A stretch of DNA of 64,000 nt from Cricetomys ansorgei. Lineage: Eukaryota > Chordata > Mammalia > Rodentia > Nesomyidae. A program made the position numbers and the translations under genes. The notes beneath the pieces were generated by a model. The model was not told where the DNA came from. It worked only from the letters and a program-made list of their open reading frames with translations, and did no database searches. Below, piece after piece: positions 11,927 through 22,820 of the stretch. The DNA is taken from assembly GCA_026225945.1 (NCBI GenBank), contig JAMJFZ010003746.1:2922501-2986500 (forward strand). Reading direction: 5' to 3'. Numbering within the stretch: position 1 is the first letter of the stretch; each line of letters starts with the position of its first letter.

Positions 11927-12225
11927 TGTTGTGGAACTTTGTGTATGTGCATTGTTGGGTGAGGGGCTGCTCACCAAGACATAAGTCTTGGCATTTTGTA
12001 TTGTCTGCAGACGTTGGGTTTCTGTGGGGGAAGTTTGATTGCTTATGATCTGCACCTGAGGAGTTCTGAATCAATAAAACACCTGAGCGCAGATGCTCAG
12101 GGTTCCACTGTCCAGTATGGTGTTGGCCATGACAAGTTCCCTCTGCTGAGGTCTGGGAGAGCTTGCAGCTATGAATATTCCTCCTTGTCCTCCTTGCTGA
12201 GCCACCACAGCAGCCTACAACTACA
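11927..12225 (+). mobile_element. 5' LTR of a short class II-like provirus
   Basis: 299 bp from TGTTGTGGAAC to ACAACTACA, with AATAAA at 12073. It matches the 3' LTR over most of its length but lacks about 28 bp near the left end. The six bases before it (GTACAC) pair with GTGCAC after the 3' LTR as a target duplication with one change. Confidence 0.9.
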
Positions 12226-13699
12226 AACGGCACCCGATGTGGTAGGCAGAGAGTAAAGAAGTGCAAAACTTCACGACAGCTGCATCAAACATGCAGACAA
12301 GGATGGAGAGAAACTCCAGGCCTCGCAGAGCCCAGTAAAGTACGCTCGAGCAGTTCCCAGAGCACAGAGATTAAGGTATTAATAAAAGGAAAGTCCTATA
12401 AGAGAGGGTTGTAAATGAGCAAGAAGCTCCTAGGGGACAGCCATGTTTCAGACAAATGTTTGGGATGAATTTTCATGGTGAAAACAGAGTTCAGTTGGGA
12501 GCAGGGAAAAAGCAAGGTTCTAACAGCTTTTCCTGATCATGGAGCTGATGCTCCCTCCCGCCGCTGGTGGTAGCCAGAGCACAGGAAACAGAAAATAGAG
12601 TGTACTGTTCTATAAACTGAGTTTGCTGATTTTTCTTTTTTTTTTTGTATATGCTTGAAACTTAAGATCTTGTGTTTGAGGTCTATGAAGAAGGGTATAA
12701 GCTTCCCCATAGTGCTGGTGAGGAAGAATGCCAAACCACCAGAATATTTCAACTGGAGATTCTTCCTATTGTCCAAGGATCCCCTGCTGCTGTGGAAGCT
12801 GCAGCAGGGAGCCAAAAGGCCACTTAGTTGAACTGACCAGTCTTCGTTTGTTTGTTTTTCCTGCAAACCTGACTACAGTCGGGCCAGATACAGGTGAGGC
12901 ACCCTGAAAAAATACCTACTATGGTGATGAGAACGCCACCCATGAGGGGGCCCTTCCTGCAGAAAATGTTACCAGTTATTTTTTTCTGCAAACCAGACTC
13001 TATTTTAAAATCTGGAAAGTGGTTCCTCAGGGTCAGCACACAGTTCTGTCTTCCAAAACTGGCTGAGGTTATATCTTGTGCTGGTAGCTGAAATTGGTAC
13101 TGTAAGAATCTCCCGGGTAGTGCTGGGTTTGATGGCATGAAGGGGTCATGGACAGCAGCTGAGGTTTGGTACAGTGAGAGGCCAGGAGAGGCCTTTGGTG
13201 AAGGTGCAGCAGCCTCAGCAGCAGCTGAAAGCCCAGATTGAAGGGGTCATACAGAGAAGTTGAGGCTAAGCACCATGAAGAGAGCCCAGGAGAGGCTACT
13301 GGTAAAAGTGCAGCCCAGTTGCAGCAGAAGACCCCAGCGCTCTGGAGATGCCAGTACCATGGGACGACCACCAAGAACAGCAGCAGCAGTGGTGTGAGCC
13401 AGCCAGACCCTGGAGGACAAGCTGTATGGCTACAGAGGGCAGGGCCAGAGAAGTGACCTAAGCCCTTTGGAGGAGCCCAGAAGATCGTGAGTGAGTTCCA
13501 GATAATTGGACATTGATAATGTTTTTCTGCTGTCCAAAGACATTGTGAAAAGCTTGATAGAGCTTGGTTTCATTTGGTCCTGTGCATTAGCAACCCTCAT
13601 GATTGTTCCTCTTGTGATTTTGTTTTGTTTGCTGGTTTAATGTTAATTTGTGTTGTATAGATAAAGCAATTATTTTTGTCTTATACAGAAAGTGGGAAA
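12226..13699 (+). mobile_element. Internal region of the provirus, non-coding or badly decayed
   Basis: It starts just after the LTR with a primer-binding-like GGCACCCGATGTGG (12229-12242), weakly resembling a lysine tRNA site, and ends with the purine tract AGAAAGTGGGAAA (13687-13699) against the 3' LTR. No gag, pro, pol or env frame is recognisable in 1.47 kb, so the element is likely non-autonomous or internally deleted. A 101-bp segment is tandemly duplicated at 13138-13238 and 13239-13340. The lysine-type site and six-base target duplication suggest class II; the family name is not known to me. Confidence 0.75.
13138..13340 (+). repeat. Tandem duplication of about 101 bp inside the provirus
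   Basis: Both units start TGAAGGGGTCAT and share GAGAGG/CCCAGGAGAGGC and GTGCAGC blocks. They are clearly diverged, so the duplication is old. Confidence 0.75.
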
Positions 13700-14019
13700 T
13701 GTTGTGGAAGTTTATTTTTAGTTAGCTATGTATAAAATAATTGTTGTATGCACTGTTGGGTAAAGGGCTGCCTAGGACTTGGCATTTTGTATTGTCTGCA
13801 GGTGTGGGATTTCTGTGGGGGATATTTGATTGATTGTGAGCTGCACCTGAAGAGTTCTGAATCAATAAAAATACCTGAGCTCAGATGCTCAAGGTTCCAC
13901 TACCCAGAATAGTGCTGGCCATGACAGTGGTTCCCTCTGCTGAGGTCTGGGAAAGTTTGCACCTATGAATATTCCTCCTTGTCCTCCTTGCTGAGCCACC
14001 ACAGCAGCCTACAACTACA
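13700..14019 (+). mobile_element. 3' LTR of the provirus
   Basis: 320 bp from TGTTGTGGAAGTTTA to ACAACTACA, with AATAAA at 13864. It is followed by the target duplication GTGCAC (14020-14025). The differences from the 5' LTR indicate an insertion of some age. Confidence 0.9.
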
Positions 14020-14052
14020 GTGCACAAACACACACACACACACACACACATG
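14020..14052 (+). mobile_element. B2 SINE, right part (CA-rich tail)
   Basis: The tail of the split B2 resumes directly after the provirus as GTGCACAAAC followed by a CA run. Confidence 0.7.
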
Positions 14053-14064
14053 CGTGCACACACA

Positions 14065-14190
14065 AATATGAGGTCTTGGCTGTCCTGGAACTCAATGTGT
14101 AGAACAGGTTATTCTGGAACTCACCAAGATCTGCCTGCCTCTGCCTTAGGAATGCTGAGATTAAAGGTATGCATTGTCACACCCAATCTC
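14065..14190 (-). mobile_element. B1 SINE
   Basis: Antisense B1 lacking its usual GAGACAGGG head: GGCTGTCCTGGAACTCAATG through GAGATTAAAGGTATGCATTG. Confidence 0.8.
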
Positions 14191-14235
14191 TAGAGCTTTT
14201 CTATGTGGTAGAAGAGAAACTCCAGGTAGGCTTGG

Positions 14236-14618
14236 TGTTGATTAGATTTAATTGTTAACATAGCACAACCTAGGGAGTCTTCATGAAGGATTCTCTAGAT
14301 CAGGTTGGCCAGTGGGCATGTCTGTGATGGACTGTCTCGATTGCCTTAATTAATCTTGGGAAGACTCAGCCTGAAAGTGGGTGGCACGCTGTTTGGGGCC
14401 CTGGGCTGTGTAGGAATAGGGAATGCTAGCTGAGCACTAAACACACAAACATTTCTTCTCTCTGCTCTCAACTGTGGATGTGACTGGTTACTTCAGGTTC
14501 CTGCCTTCACTTCCCTGTGATGGGACTGTAGCCTGTAATTGTGAGCTGAGACAACCCCTTCCTCTCCTAAGTTGCTTTTTGTCAGTTTTATCACATCAGC
14601 AGAAACAGAACTAGTACA
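14236..14618 (+). mobile_element. ERVL-MaLR LTR (MT-type)
   Basis: Solo LTR with the family blocks TAACATAGCACAACCTAGGG, ACTGTGGATGTGACTGG and TTGCTTTTTGTCAGTTTTAT. Confidence 0.8.
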
Positions 14619-15259
14619 CGGAGGACATGGGGTCTTTTCTGTGATAACCTGTGTGGCCTTTGAGCCTTTTGAGGGAGGAATGTGGAAGTGTTTGGTATGT
14701 TGGGTTAGAAAAGCCCTGAAGGCTGGATAGCGGGCCACTCAGCAGAAGCTCTGAAGACAGCAAGGCAGACAGAAATGTAGCGGAGGCTCAGTTCATGAGG
14801 TTTCAGATGGGGAAAGGAATCTGTCAGGAACCGGGTAGGTGGGTAGGTCCCATTCATGGGATATTTTGGCCAAGAATCTGGCTTCATTGTGCCCAGGTCC
14901 TGAGAACTTGAGTCAAGTTGAATGTAAAGAAAACATATTGGTTTGTCTGGCAGAGGAAATATCAGGATGAGAGTGCTTCTCAGCTGGGGCGAAGAGGCGG
15001 CTGTCATTGATAAAGAGATCAGCGCCTCTGACATGAAATTCCTGCACTGCACTGAGAGAATGGAAAAGTATCCTGAGGGCAAAACCCTGCCCTCAGAGGA
15101 GGCTCCATCTTGTAAAGATTCAAATTAGTTTCAAGGAAGGAAGCAGAAGCTGAAGGGTTCCCTTGTCCTCGGAAGCAACTGCTCAGGAGAGCGGTTCTTT
15201 ATAGGCAGCTCACAGGTGCTGATGCAGCTACGGTCCAAGGCTAACTTGGATAAGCTGCA
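14619..15259. other. Non-genic sequence, nothing recognised
   Basis: A 125-codon antisense frame (14705-15082) has no recognisable domain and is not called. Confidence 0.4.
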
Positions 15260-16150
15260 CCTGAGAGTCGGATGTGCCCACAGCAGAGGCTGGTTCTAAG
15301 CCCCCGATGCAGCACCAACCCCACAGGGTGAGGAGCCAGCGACCTAGGAGCAGGTTGACGACACTGGGCCATATCCATCAAGGAAGTGACAGTACTCTGT
15401 TCTTACTGGAACAGATACTTATTTGGTCATGGATTGTTTCTTTCCTGCATGTATATATATGCTTCTGCCAAAGCTACCATACTCAGACTCATACATAGGA
15501 TGCTTTATTCACCATCATGGTATTCTACTCAGCATTGCTTCTGACCAAGAAACTCACTTCATAGCCACAGAAATGGGCCTGTATTCATGGGATTCACCAA
15601 TCTAAATATGGTTGCCACATACAGAAACATCTGGCTGGATAGAACAGTGGAATAGCTTTTTAAATGCACAGCTACAGGGCCAATTGGGTGGCATCAGCCT
15701 TGAGAGGGCTGGGGCCGAGTTCTCCATAAGGCTATATGTGCATCGAATCAGCATCCAGTATTTGGTACTATTTTTCTATAGCCAGGATTCACGGGACCAG
15801 GATCAAGGGGAGGAAAAAGGAATGGTTCCATTCACTATCACCCCTAGTGCCCACTAGGAATTTTTTTTCTGTTCACAGGATTTTATACTCTGCTTGCCTA
15901 GAAGTTTTGGTTCCAAAATGGAGAATGCTTCTGCCAAGAGACACAACAAACATTCCATTGAGCTGGAAGCTAAGATTTCCCCCTGTTTATGTTGGGTTTC
16001 TGATGACCTTAACCCAATAGGATAAAATAGAAATAATAGTGTTAGGAGGGGGAATTGATCCAGACTGCCAGGGGGAAACTGGAGAAGGAAGGAGACAAGG
16101 AAGATTGTGTCTGGAGTGTAGGAGGCCCTTTAGGGGGTTCTCTTGGTGTT
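15260..16150 (+). mobile_element. ERVL-type endogenous retrovirus relic, integrase region (left part)
   Basis: About 0.9 kb matches the internal sequence of ERVL-class elements over the end of pol (integrase). Frames of up to 94 codons survive but are broken by stops and frameshifts. No LTR adjoins it. It is a dead relic. Confidence 0.75.
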
Positions 16151-16441
16151 ACAGAATATAAATACATTCTGTGACCAGACCATAAGTATATAATACATTA
16201 TACATAATACATATATAATGTATAATACATTATGCAAATGTATTCTATATATAATCGTTATATATATAGTATATATATAATATATATAGTATATATAATA
16301 TATATATAATAAATATATAATTATTATATATAATAATATATAACATTTATAGTATACAATAGTATAACAACTAATAATATAATAGTTATATACAATATAA
16401 TAACATATATAATAATATATTCTGTGAACAGAATATAAATA
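16151..16441. repeat. AT-rich tract inside the ERVL relic
   Basis: About 290 bp of TATA-rich sequence begins and ends with the same 14-mer ACAGAATATAAATA (16151-16164 and 16428-16441). Confidence 0.9.
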
Positions 16442-16454
16442 TAAATATATTCTG

Positions 16455-16688
16455 CGATTAAGGTCAGTTAGAAACCATGACAGTTCAATCCAGGCAGAAT
16501 GGTAAATGACCCAGACCCTTCAGGAATGAAGATATGGGTCACCCCTCCAGGTAAAGAATCAAGACCTTGCTGAGGGGGAAAGACAGAATGGGCAGTAAAG
16601 GAAGGTAGTTAGTTATAAATGCCAGCCAAAGCCACGTGACCAGCCGCAGAAATGATGAGGTTATAGTTAGTTATCCTTGAGGGAAGTC
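16455..16688 (+). mobile_element. ERVL-type relic, right part
   Basis: It continues the ERVL internal sequence after the AT-rich interruption (AATCCAGGCAGAATGG, CCCAGACCCTTCAGGAATGA), in the same orientation. No intact frame. Confidence 0.7.
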
Positions 16689-16960
16689 AAGACAGGAACC
16701 TGGAGGCAGAAACTGAAGCAGAGAGTGCTGCTTACATTACTCAGGCTCACGTTCAACTGCTCAGTTACGTTTCTCAAACCTCCCAGGGCCACCTGCCCAG
16801 GGCGACAATGCCCATCGTGCCCCCCCACAATCGATCATTAATCAAGAAAATGGCCCACAGACTTGCCCACAAGCCAATCTGGTGGAAAGCGTTTTCTCAG
16901 ATGAGGTTCCCAGATGGCCCTAGCTTATGTTAAATTGACAAAAAACTAACAAGCACAAAA
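16689..16960 (-). mobile_element. ERVL-MaLR LTR
   Basis: Antisense LTR: GGAACCTGGAGGCAGAAACTG at one end and AAATTGACAAAAAACTAACA at the other. Confidence 0.7.
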
Positions 16961-17261
16961 ATATCTATCCTACATACACTTCCATTTAGCAGATCTTTGT
17001 GCTCTCTTGCCTGTTTCTTATGCAGTGTAACACTGGTGAGATATCGGTGGTTAAGTGTTGTAACTCTGTATCATCATATTTAAGTTATGGGACCTAAAAG
17101 ACTGAGCATTCAAGGGACTTTGCCACCTATTCTAGGGGGAAAAGTAAACAACGCATTTGTGGTTTTGCATGGACAGTTTGTATCATTTTAGGTAAAATTA
17201 TGACCTTGTTATGGAAATTAACCATAACACAAGAATTGGGTGACATGGCGAGGCGTGGACT
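16961..17261. other. AT-rich intergenic sequence, nothing recognised
   Basis: No feature could be supported. Confidence 0.4.
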
Positions 17262-17720
17262 TGTGATGGCCAATCTTGGTTGTCAACTTGACTGGTCTGG
17301 AACCAACTAAAAGGCAAGCTCCTGGGTACTCCCGTGAGGGCTTTTCCTGGTCAGATAACGAGGAGGAAGACGCACCCCCCAAATGAGGGTGGCACCTTAT
17401 GGTGGCAGCACGGAAAAAAGGGCAAGGACGAAGGAAACAGTGTTTCCGCCTGCTAGTCCACTTAGCCACTGTCACTGAAGACGCCCTCACTGACCGGTGC
17501 TGGCTTCCCATGATGATAATGGCTCTCCAGGAATCCTCCATGACTCCAGGATCACACTGGTACCACTGAGCTCCAGCCTCACGCAACTGGAGTGCCTCCC
17601 TAGTGAGAGACAGCCATTGTCGGCCTGCTCTGACCGCACCACGTCGGCCCTCTAATAATCCCGCTTTAGCTTACAGCCACTGTGTTGGCTCTGTCCGTCT
17701 AAAGCACGTTGACTGATACA
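17262..17720 (+). mobile_element. ERVL-MaLR LTR (ORR1-type)
   Basis: It begins TGTGATGGCCAATCTTGG, then TTGTCAACTTGACTGG, and ends GACTGATACA, the usual MaLR boundary pattern. Confidence 0.75.
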
Positions 17721-17830
17721 GGCACACTGGTGCATACCTGTAATTCCAGCCAGGGGGCAGGCACCAGAACACGGCTGCAGACTGGAGGCCAGCAAGGGCT
17801 GCTCAGTGAGAGTCTGCTGCAAAAAGATAC
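17721..17830 (+). mobile_element. B1-like SINE, diverged
   Basis: CACTGGTGCATACCTGTAAT and GAGAGTCTGCTGCAAAAAG mark the ends. Confidence 0.6.
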
Positions 17831-17929
17831 AAACTCCATAGCCATTAAACAAGAACTACCAATTCTCCAGCCCCCACTCTTAGGAACTCATCATTCTCCC
17901 TCTCTCTCTCTCCGTCTCCCTCTCTCTAT

Positions 17930-18095
17930 TGTATGTAAGTGGAGCATGTCTGTCATGTCTGTGTCTGCCTGTGGAGGCTAGAAGAGGGTGCGACTGGAGT
18001 CACAGACAGTGGTGAGCCGCCATATGAGTGCCAGGAACCAAACCCCAGGACCTCCGAAATAGCAGCCAGTGCTCTTAACCACTGGCCCGCCTTGG
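17930..18095 (-). mobile_element. B2 SINE
   Basis: Antisense B2, diverged at the head, preceded by a CTCTCT run (17898-17925). Confidence 0.85.
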
Positions 18096-18149
18096 TAACC
18101 CTGTGTTTCCTAACTCTTGACGGCTGTAGATGCCTCATGTAAGTAGAAT

Positions 18150-18690
18150 CAGGCAGTATCTGTCCTTCTGTGACTGGCTGATTTCACTTTGCATAATGTC
18201 CTCAAGGTTCATATTGCAGGAGGTATCATTCCCTTGAGCTTAGAATAACTCCCCGCCCACACACACTTCCCAACCTCATTTATCTATGAGTTGTTTTCAG
18301 TATGGTTACCAGCACTGCTATAATTTGCTTGCTTACCGTGCTAGAACTGAACCGATTGCCTCACACATACTAGGCAAGCACCACTACTGAGCACACTCCC
18401 AGCCCTGCCTTCAGCTTTCTTGGGTTCATACCTAGCCGTAACATTGCTTAATCATACAGTGACTTTATTTTTGAGTGTTTGAGGCCCACTGTACTGCTTC
18501 CCACCGTGGCTATGCAATCTTACATTCCCACCAACATGTACCGTGCTTCTACCTTTCTCTGCATCACACTAACACTGGTTCTCAGTCTCATTTAATATAG
18601 CCATTCTGAAATTGGAGGCAGTATTTTACTTTGGCTTTGACTTCAATTTCCACAACTGGAGACTTTAGCAGCCTTTCATGAGTTTGCTGC
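18150..18690 (-). mobile_element. Ancient L1 (L1M-type) fragment
   Basis: CTGGCTGATTTCACTTTGCATAATG and the AGCCATTCTGAAATTGGAGG region match old L1 in antisense. It is interrupted near 18350-18410 by an ID-like piece. Confidence 0.65.
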
Positions 18691-18791
18691 TTCAGAGACC
18701 TCTCTTCTGTGTACTTATCAACAGCGTCGCTAGTGGGTTTGCTGCTGTTTAAATGAAGTCCTCGCTTCTCTTACCTTTTTTTTTTTTTTCC

Positions 18792-19769
18792 TGTTGGGAT
18801 CCAGCCTTTTCCACAAATGGGTTCACGGAAACTCTACTCAGGAGGAATACAGGTGCAGGAAAAATGAGGAATGGCAAACGAACAGAGTGATTTGTTTTTC
18901 TGGCACAGACAATCGCGCTTTGAAATAACACATATAGAACACACTTTTAGAAATAAAATGCAGGAGTGTTTTTAATAGAGGAATTAACAGTCTACATATT
19001 AAGAAGAGAAAAGGGGAGAGAAAACAGACAATGTACTTTACCAGGGGAGAACAGCGCCGGAAGGAGAGAGAACTGCTCTGACAAAAACTTTAAAAAGCCA
19101 ACTGCAGTTTTTTGGTATGCAGATGTTGGTCAGGCCTTGGGAGGAGCCAGTTTAATATACAGATATAGTCGCTCAGCAGAAGTCAGTCAAGCTCAGGAAG
19201 GAGCCAGCGTCCTTCCTCCTGCTACTTACAAACTTCAAGGTTATTTTGTTTATTATCAAAGAACATTTGACTCAATAACCCATTAATGGTTGAATCCTAC
19301 AGTTGGCTGAATAATATTTCCATCTGCCTCAAACAGACATTTGCCTCAAACAGAGCAGGGTGCCATGCAGGCGCCAAAGGGTTTTTTATGGTTTTTAGCT
19401 CTTTGGTGGGTATTTATTTTTTCTCTATCTAGCCTCTTTTTGCTTCTATCTGTTAAAGGCTTGTCTCTCCCTGGGAGAACCAACACCCACTCTAGGAATG
19501 CATAGGTAGTTCCTACACATGCCAGGACTTTCTCAGAAGGCCTGCAAAGTGATTTCAATCAGTTTTGAGTAAAATGGCTGGGTTCCTTTCTCAGCCAACA
19601 ATAGTCAGCTTGGAACTAGGCTATGCAGATGAAAGGCTTTTTTGTCACCATTACAGCAAAGAGGAGAAGGGAGAAAAATGGCTGATGAGCTGAAATTCTC
19701 TGGCCAGGGAGTCTGGAACTTTGTCATGAAGACTTCATCCATGCTACCAGGGTATTGGGACTCCCAATA
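18792..19769. mobile_element. LTR-like insertion of 978 bp, family not recognised
   Basis: It starts TGTTGGGATCC and ends GGACTCCCAATA, so the termini are short inverted partners (TGTTGGGA against TCCCAATA). It is flanked on both sides by poly-T ending in CC, consistent with insertion into the poly(A) tail of the antisense B1 that follows. AATAAA occurs on both strands, so orientation is unclear. No long frame is present. Confidence 0.5.
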
Positions 19770-19905
19770 TTTTTTTTTTCCTTCTTCCTAAAGATAAGGT
19801 TTCACTCTGTAGTCCAGGCTAGCCTTGACTCCTTACCTCATGGTATTCCTCCCATCTCAGCTTTGGAAGTACTGGGATTACAGGCATGAGTGACCAAGCA
19901 GGTTC
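19770..19905 (-). mobile_element. B1-like SINE
   Basis: Antisense B1 with a T-rich left end, GGTTTCACTCTGTAGTCCAG, and TACTGGGATTACAGGCATG. Confidence 0.8.
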
Positions 19906-19981
19906 CTCTCTTATTTGGAATATACTGTTAATTGAGAGGTGACCCCAGATACTCTGCTGGTTAGAAATATTTAGGAATAGA

Positions 19982-20190
19982 GGGCTGAAGTGATATCTTA
20001 GTGGTTAGAGAAACTCTGACTGCTCTTGTAGAGGACCCAGGTTTGATTCCCAGAACCCACTTAGTGGCTCACAACTATCTGTATCTCCAGTTCCAGAGTA
20101 TCTGACAACTCTTTTGGCTTCCATGGGCACAGGCACACATACAATGTATATACATATATGCAAGCAAAACATGAATATAAATAAAACAAC
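19982..20190 (+). mobile_element. B2 SINE
   Basis: Full-length but diverged: AGGGCTGAAGTGATATCTTA at the start and an AATAAA-containing tail. Confidence 0.85.
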
Positions 20191-20224
20191 TCTTTTTAAA
20201 AATTTAAAAGAAAGATTTAGAGAT

Positions 20225-20418
20225 AGGCTGGGGATGTACCTCAGTCCATAGCATGCATGAAGCCCTAGGTTTGATCCCCAGCACAGCAGAAACTGGATGT
20301 GGTTGTCCATGCCTATAATCCCAGTATTTAACAAGTGGAAGCAGGAGAATCAGGAGTTCAAGGTCATCTTCTGATTCATAGTACTACTTTGAAAGACTCT
20401 GTCTCAAAAACACAAAAG
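20225..20418 (+). mobile_element. B4-type SINE (ID fused to B1)
   Basis: An ID unit (GGCTGGGGATGTACCTCAGT to GATCCCCAGCAC) is followed directly by a B1-like unit ending GACTCTGTCTCAAAAACAC. Confidence 0.8.
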
Positions 20419-20454
20419 TATCTAGGGATGGAGAACATCCTCTCTCAAGAGTTC

Positions 20455-20575
20455 CTGGCCTTGCTGGTGCAATGGCTCGGCCAGAAAACACACTTGCCTA
20501 AAGCCTTGCAACCTGAGATCAACCCTAGACCCACAGTGGAAGGAGAAAACACTGCCAGAATGTTGTCCTCTGACC
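20455..20575 (+). mobile_element. B3-like SINE fragment
   Basis: TGCTGGTGCAATGGCTCGGC through GTTGTCCTCTGACC. Confidence 0.65.
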
Positions 20576-20577
20576 TC

Positions 20578-20695
20578 TTTAAAAAGAGGATCTTGCCACG
20601 TAGCCCAGTCTGGTCTCAAATTTGCTCCGATCCTCCTGCCCCAGCCTCCCTGAGTAGTTGAGAGTGCAGTGGTGTACCACCAGGTCTGGCTTCTG
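20578..20695 (-). mobile_element. B1-like SINE
   Basis: Antisense: GATCTTGCCACGTAGCCCAG to GTGTACCACCAGGTCTGG. Confidence 0.7.
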
Positions 20696-21204
20696 AAAAT
20701 GTTCATCTGAAGCCTGAATTGGAAACAATGCACATCTCAGAATTAAGGGGATATCCAGACTTGAGGTGGGCTCTGCTAAGCTAGTCACTATTGGGAGGAG
20801 TCTATCTAGTGTGAGATTAGGAAACTGAGACCCACCAAGGGAGGTCATTTCCCACAGTGCCAGAAGAAGCCACCAGTGACTCAGCACAGGCTCACTTAGT
20901 CTACACTTTTTCTCTACTGCTGTTTATTTCCTAAAATGTTTCTTGCTGTTATTAAATGTGATAATAATCACATAGCTGAAACTTCTTGTAATTTATAATT
21001 GAACACCTTAAATGAAAAGCTGTGTATTAGTAAAATTGTAGCATTAAATTCAAGAAAGTTTTGCTAGAAGTAGGACCTGGTGGTCAACTTTTCTAGAGGA
21101 ACTTTGGAAAACTGTTCTAAGGACAATGCTCAAAGTTTATCCTGTATAGCCTAGGCCCTGGCACCTTGTCTTGTGTGAAGTGGTTTATAGGGCACACTGT
21201 GAAG
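20696..21204. other. Non-genic sequence, nothing recognised
   Basis: No feature could be supported. Confidence 0.4.
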
Positions 21205-21325
21205 TAGGTAGGTATGGTGGCTCACACCTATAAGATCAGCATTTAGAAAGGTGAGGCAGGAGGATTGCCACTATTTCCAGGCCAACTCTGGCTCCATAGT
21301 AAGTTCTAAGACTGCCACAAAATAA
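21205..21325 (+). mobile_element. B1-like SINE
   Basis: GGTATGGTGGCTCACACCTA start and GAGGCAGGAGGATTGCC core. Confidence 0.7.
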
Positions 21326-21408
21326 AAGGAAAAAGAAGTGGAGGGAGGTAGTGAAGGTGCTTTGGAATAAACAGGAAGACACCTACACTTAAATATCGAA
21401 CGAGATAA

Positions 21409-21586
21409 TGATGCTGGAGAGATGGCTCATCAGGTAAGAACACTTGCTGCTTTCCCAGAGGACCAGAGTTTGGTTTCTAGTACCCATGCCAGGAAGTCCA
21501 CAACTGCTTGTAACTCCAGTCTCCAGTACTAGGAGATCTGAGGACCTCTTCTGGCCTTCCTGGGCACATACATATGTGGTACATAA
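21409..21586 (+). mobile_element. B2 SINE
   Basis: ATGCTGGAGAGATGGCTCAT start. The tail runs into a poly-C tract. Confidence 0.9.
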
Positions 21587-21613
21587 CCCCCCCCCCCCCC
21601 CCCCCCTCTCTCA

Positions 21614-21652
<39 letters not shown>
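21587..21652. repeat. Poly-C tract followed by AC microsatellite
   Basis: Twenty consecutive C (21587-21606), then a TCTC bridge, then about 19 AC units. On the other strand the C run is a 20-G tract. Confidence 0.95.
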
Positions 21653-21654
<2 letters not shown>

Positions 21655-21659
21655 CTTCC

Positions 21660-21795
21660 CTCTGGTGCATGCCTTTAATCTCAGCACTAGGGAGGCAGAA
21701 GCAGAAAGGTCACTGTGAGTTCCACGACAGCCTGGGCTATATAACAAATTCCAAGCCAGTCAGGACTTCATAGTGAGACCTTTTCTAAAGAAGAA
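21660..21795 (+). mobile_element. B1 SINE, 5' truncated
   Basis: GTGCATGCCTTTAATCTCAG to TTCATAGTGAGACCTTTTC. Confidence 0.85.
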
Positions 21796-22033
21796 GGCGG
21801 GGTGGGATGGCTTTCTGCTGGCAACTTGTCCTCACTCCAGTAAATAGCCCTACATCAATACTCATGCACAGCACATCACAAAACAGCACAAAAGACAGGA
21901 GGGGAATGTGTTAGGAAGAGGGGTTGAGAGGAGTGGGGAATGGGAAGGGGGTGGTAGAGGGTAATAAGGGGTGAAAATGACCAAAAGCGTATCTGAAATT
22001 GCTAAAAAGTAATTTTTTAAAATGTGTCTTTCA

Positions 22034-22170
22034 GGGCAGGCAAGATGGCTCTGTAGATAAGGACACTTGCTTCCCAGTCTGAGGACCTGAGTTAGATTCC
22101 AAGGACCCATATGGTGAAAGGAGAGAGTGAACGGGAATGTGCACACGCACACTGAATAAAATGTAATAAA
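22034..22170 (+). mobile_element. B3-like SINE
   Basis: GGGCAGGCAAGATGGCTCTG start and a tail with AATAAAATGTAATAAA. Confidence 0.75.
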
Positions 22171-22629
22171 CGCCTGTTTGGACTGGAGAGAACTTCCAGC
22201 CTGAAAGTTGCTTATTGCTAAGTCTGACCACCTGAGATCTATCCCAGGGACTCCCCTTAGTAGGGGAGATGGCCCTAGGGATTGTTAAAGCAGAAGATAA
22301 CCCAGAGGACTCCAGGAGAAGAGTACAAACTGTGGTGTATCGAGAATTGTTCCACTGCACATCAGAAATTATTTGGTGTCAAACAATGTAGTCTATTCAG
22401 GAAGGTCATAAAAGTCAATGGGCCTCACAGTACGTGAAATCTGAGATAACAAGCCTGCAAGAATTTTAGCCTCTGCATTTCCTGATTTCGGAAGGACTGG
22501 GTGGGATTTACTGTTTATTATGCCTGTCAGTACTTCTGTATGTTCTTGGATCTAACAAGTATCTGTTACTTATGAAAAAGAGGAATGGCTAAAAGCTAAT
22601 GAGATCATATACCAAATTTGGAACACATC
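22171..22629. other. Non-genic sequence, nothing recognised
   Basis: No feature could be supported. Confidence 0.4.
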
Positions 22630-22820
22630 CAAAACCTTCTTCAGAGCGAGATGTCAGCAAGTAAAGCCACCAAGCCTCCTGACCTGAATTCGATCCCCGG
22701 AATCCACACGGTGGAAGGAGAGAATTCACTGCCTTGAGTTGTCCTCTGACCTCTATACACTGGCTGTGGAACATGTCCAAGGCCTCCCACCCCCAACAAA
22801 TACAATGTAATAAAAAATGT
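22630..22820 (+). mobile_element. B3 SINE
   Basis: GAATTCGATCCCCGGAATCC and GTTGTCCTCTGACCTCTATA, ending with an AATAAAAAATG tail. Confidence 0.8.

Noticed and set aside
15423..16020. ERVL integrase-region frames as a possible domesticated gene
   Set aside because: Frames are short and broken by stops and frameshifts, with an AT-rich interruption; a decayed relic.
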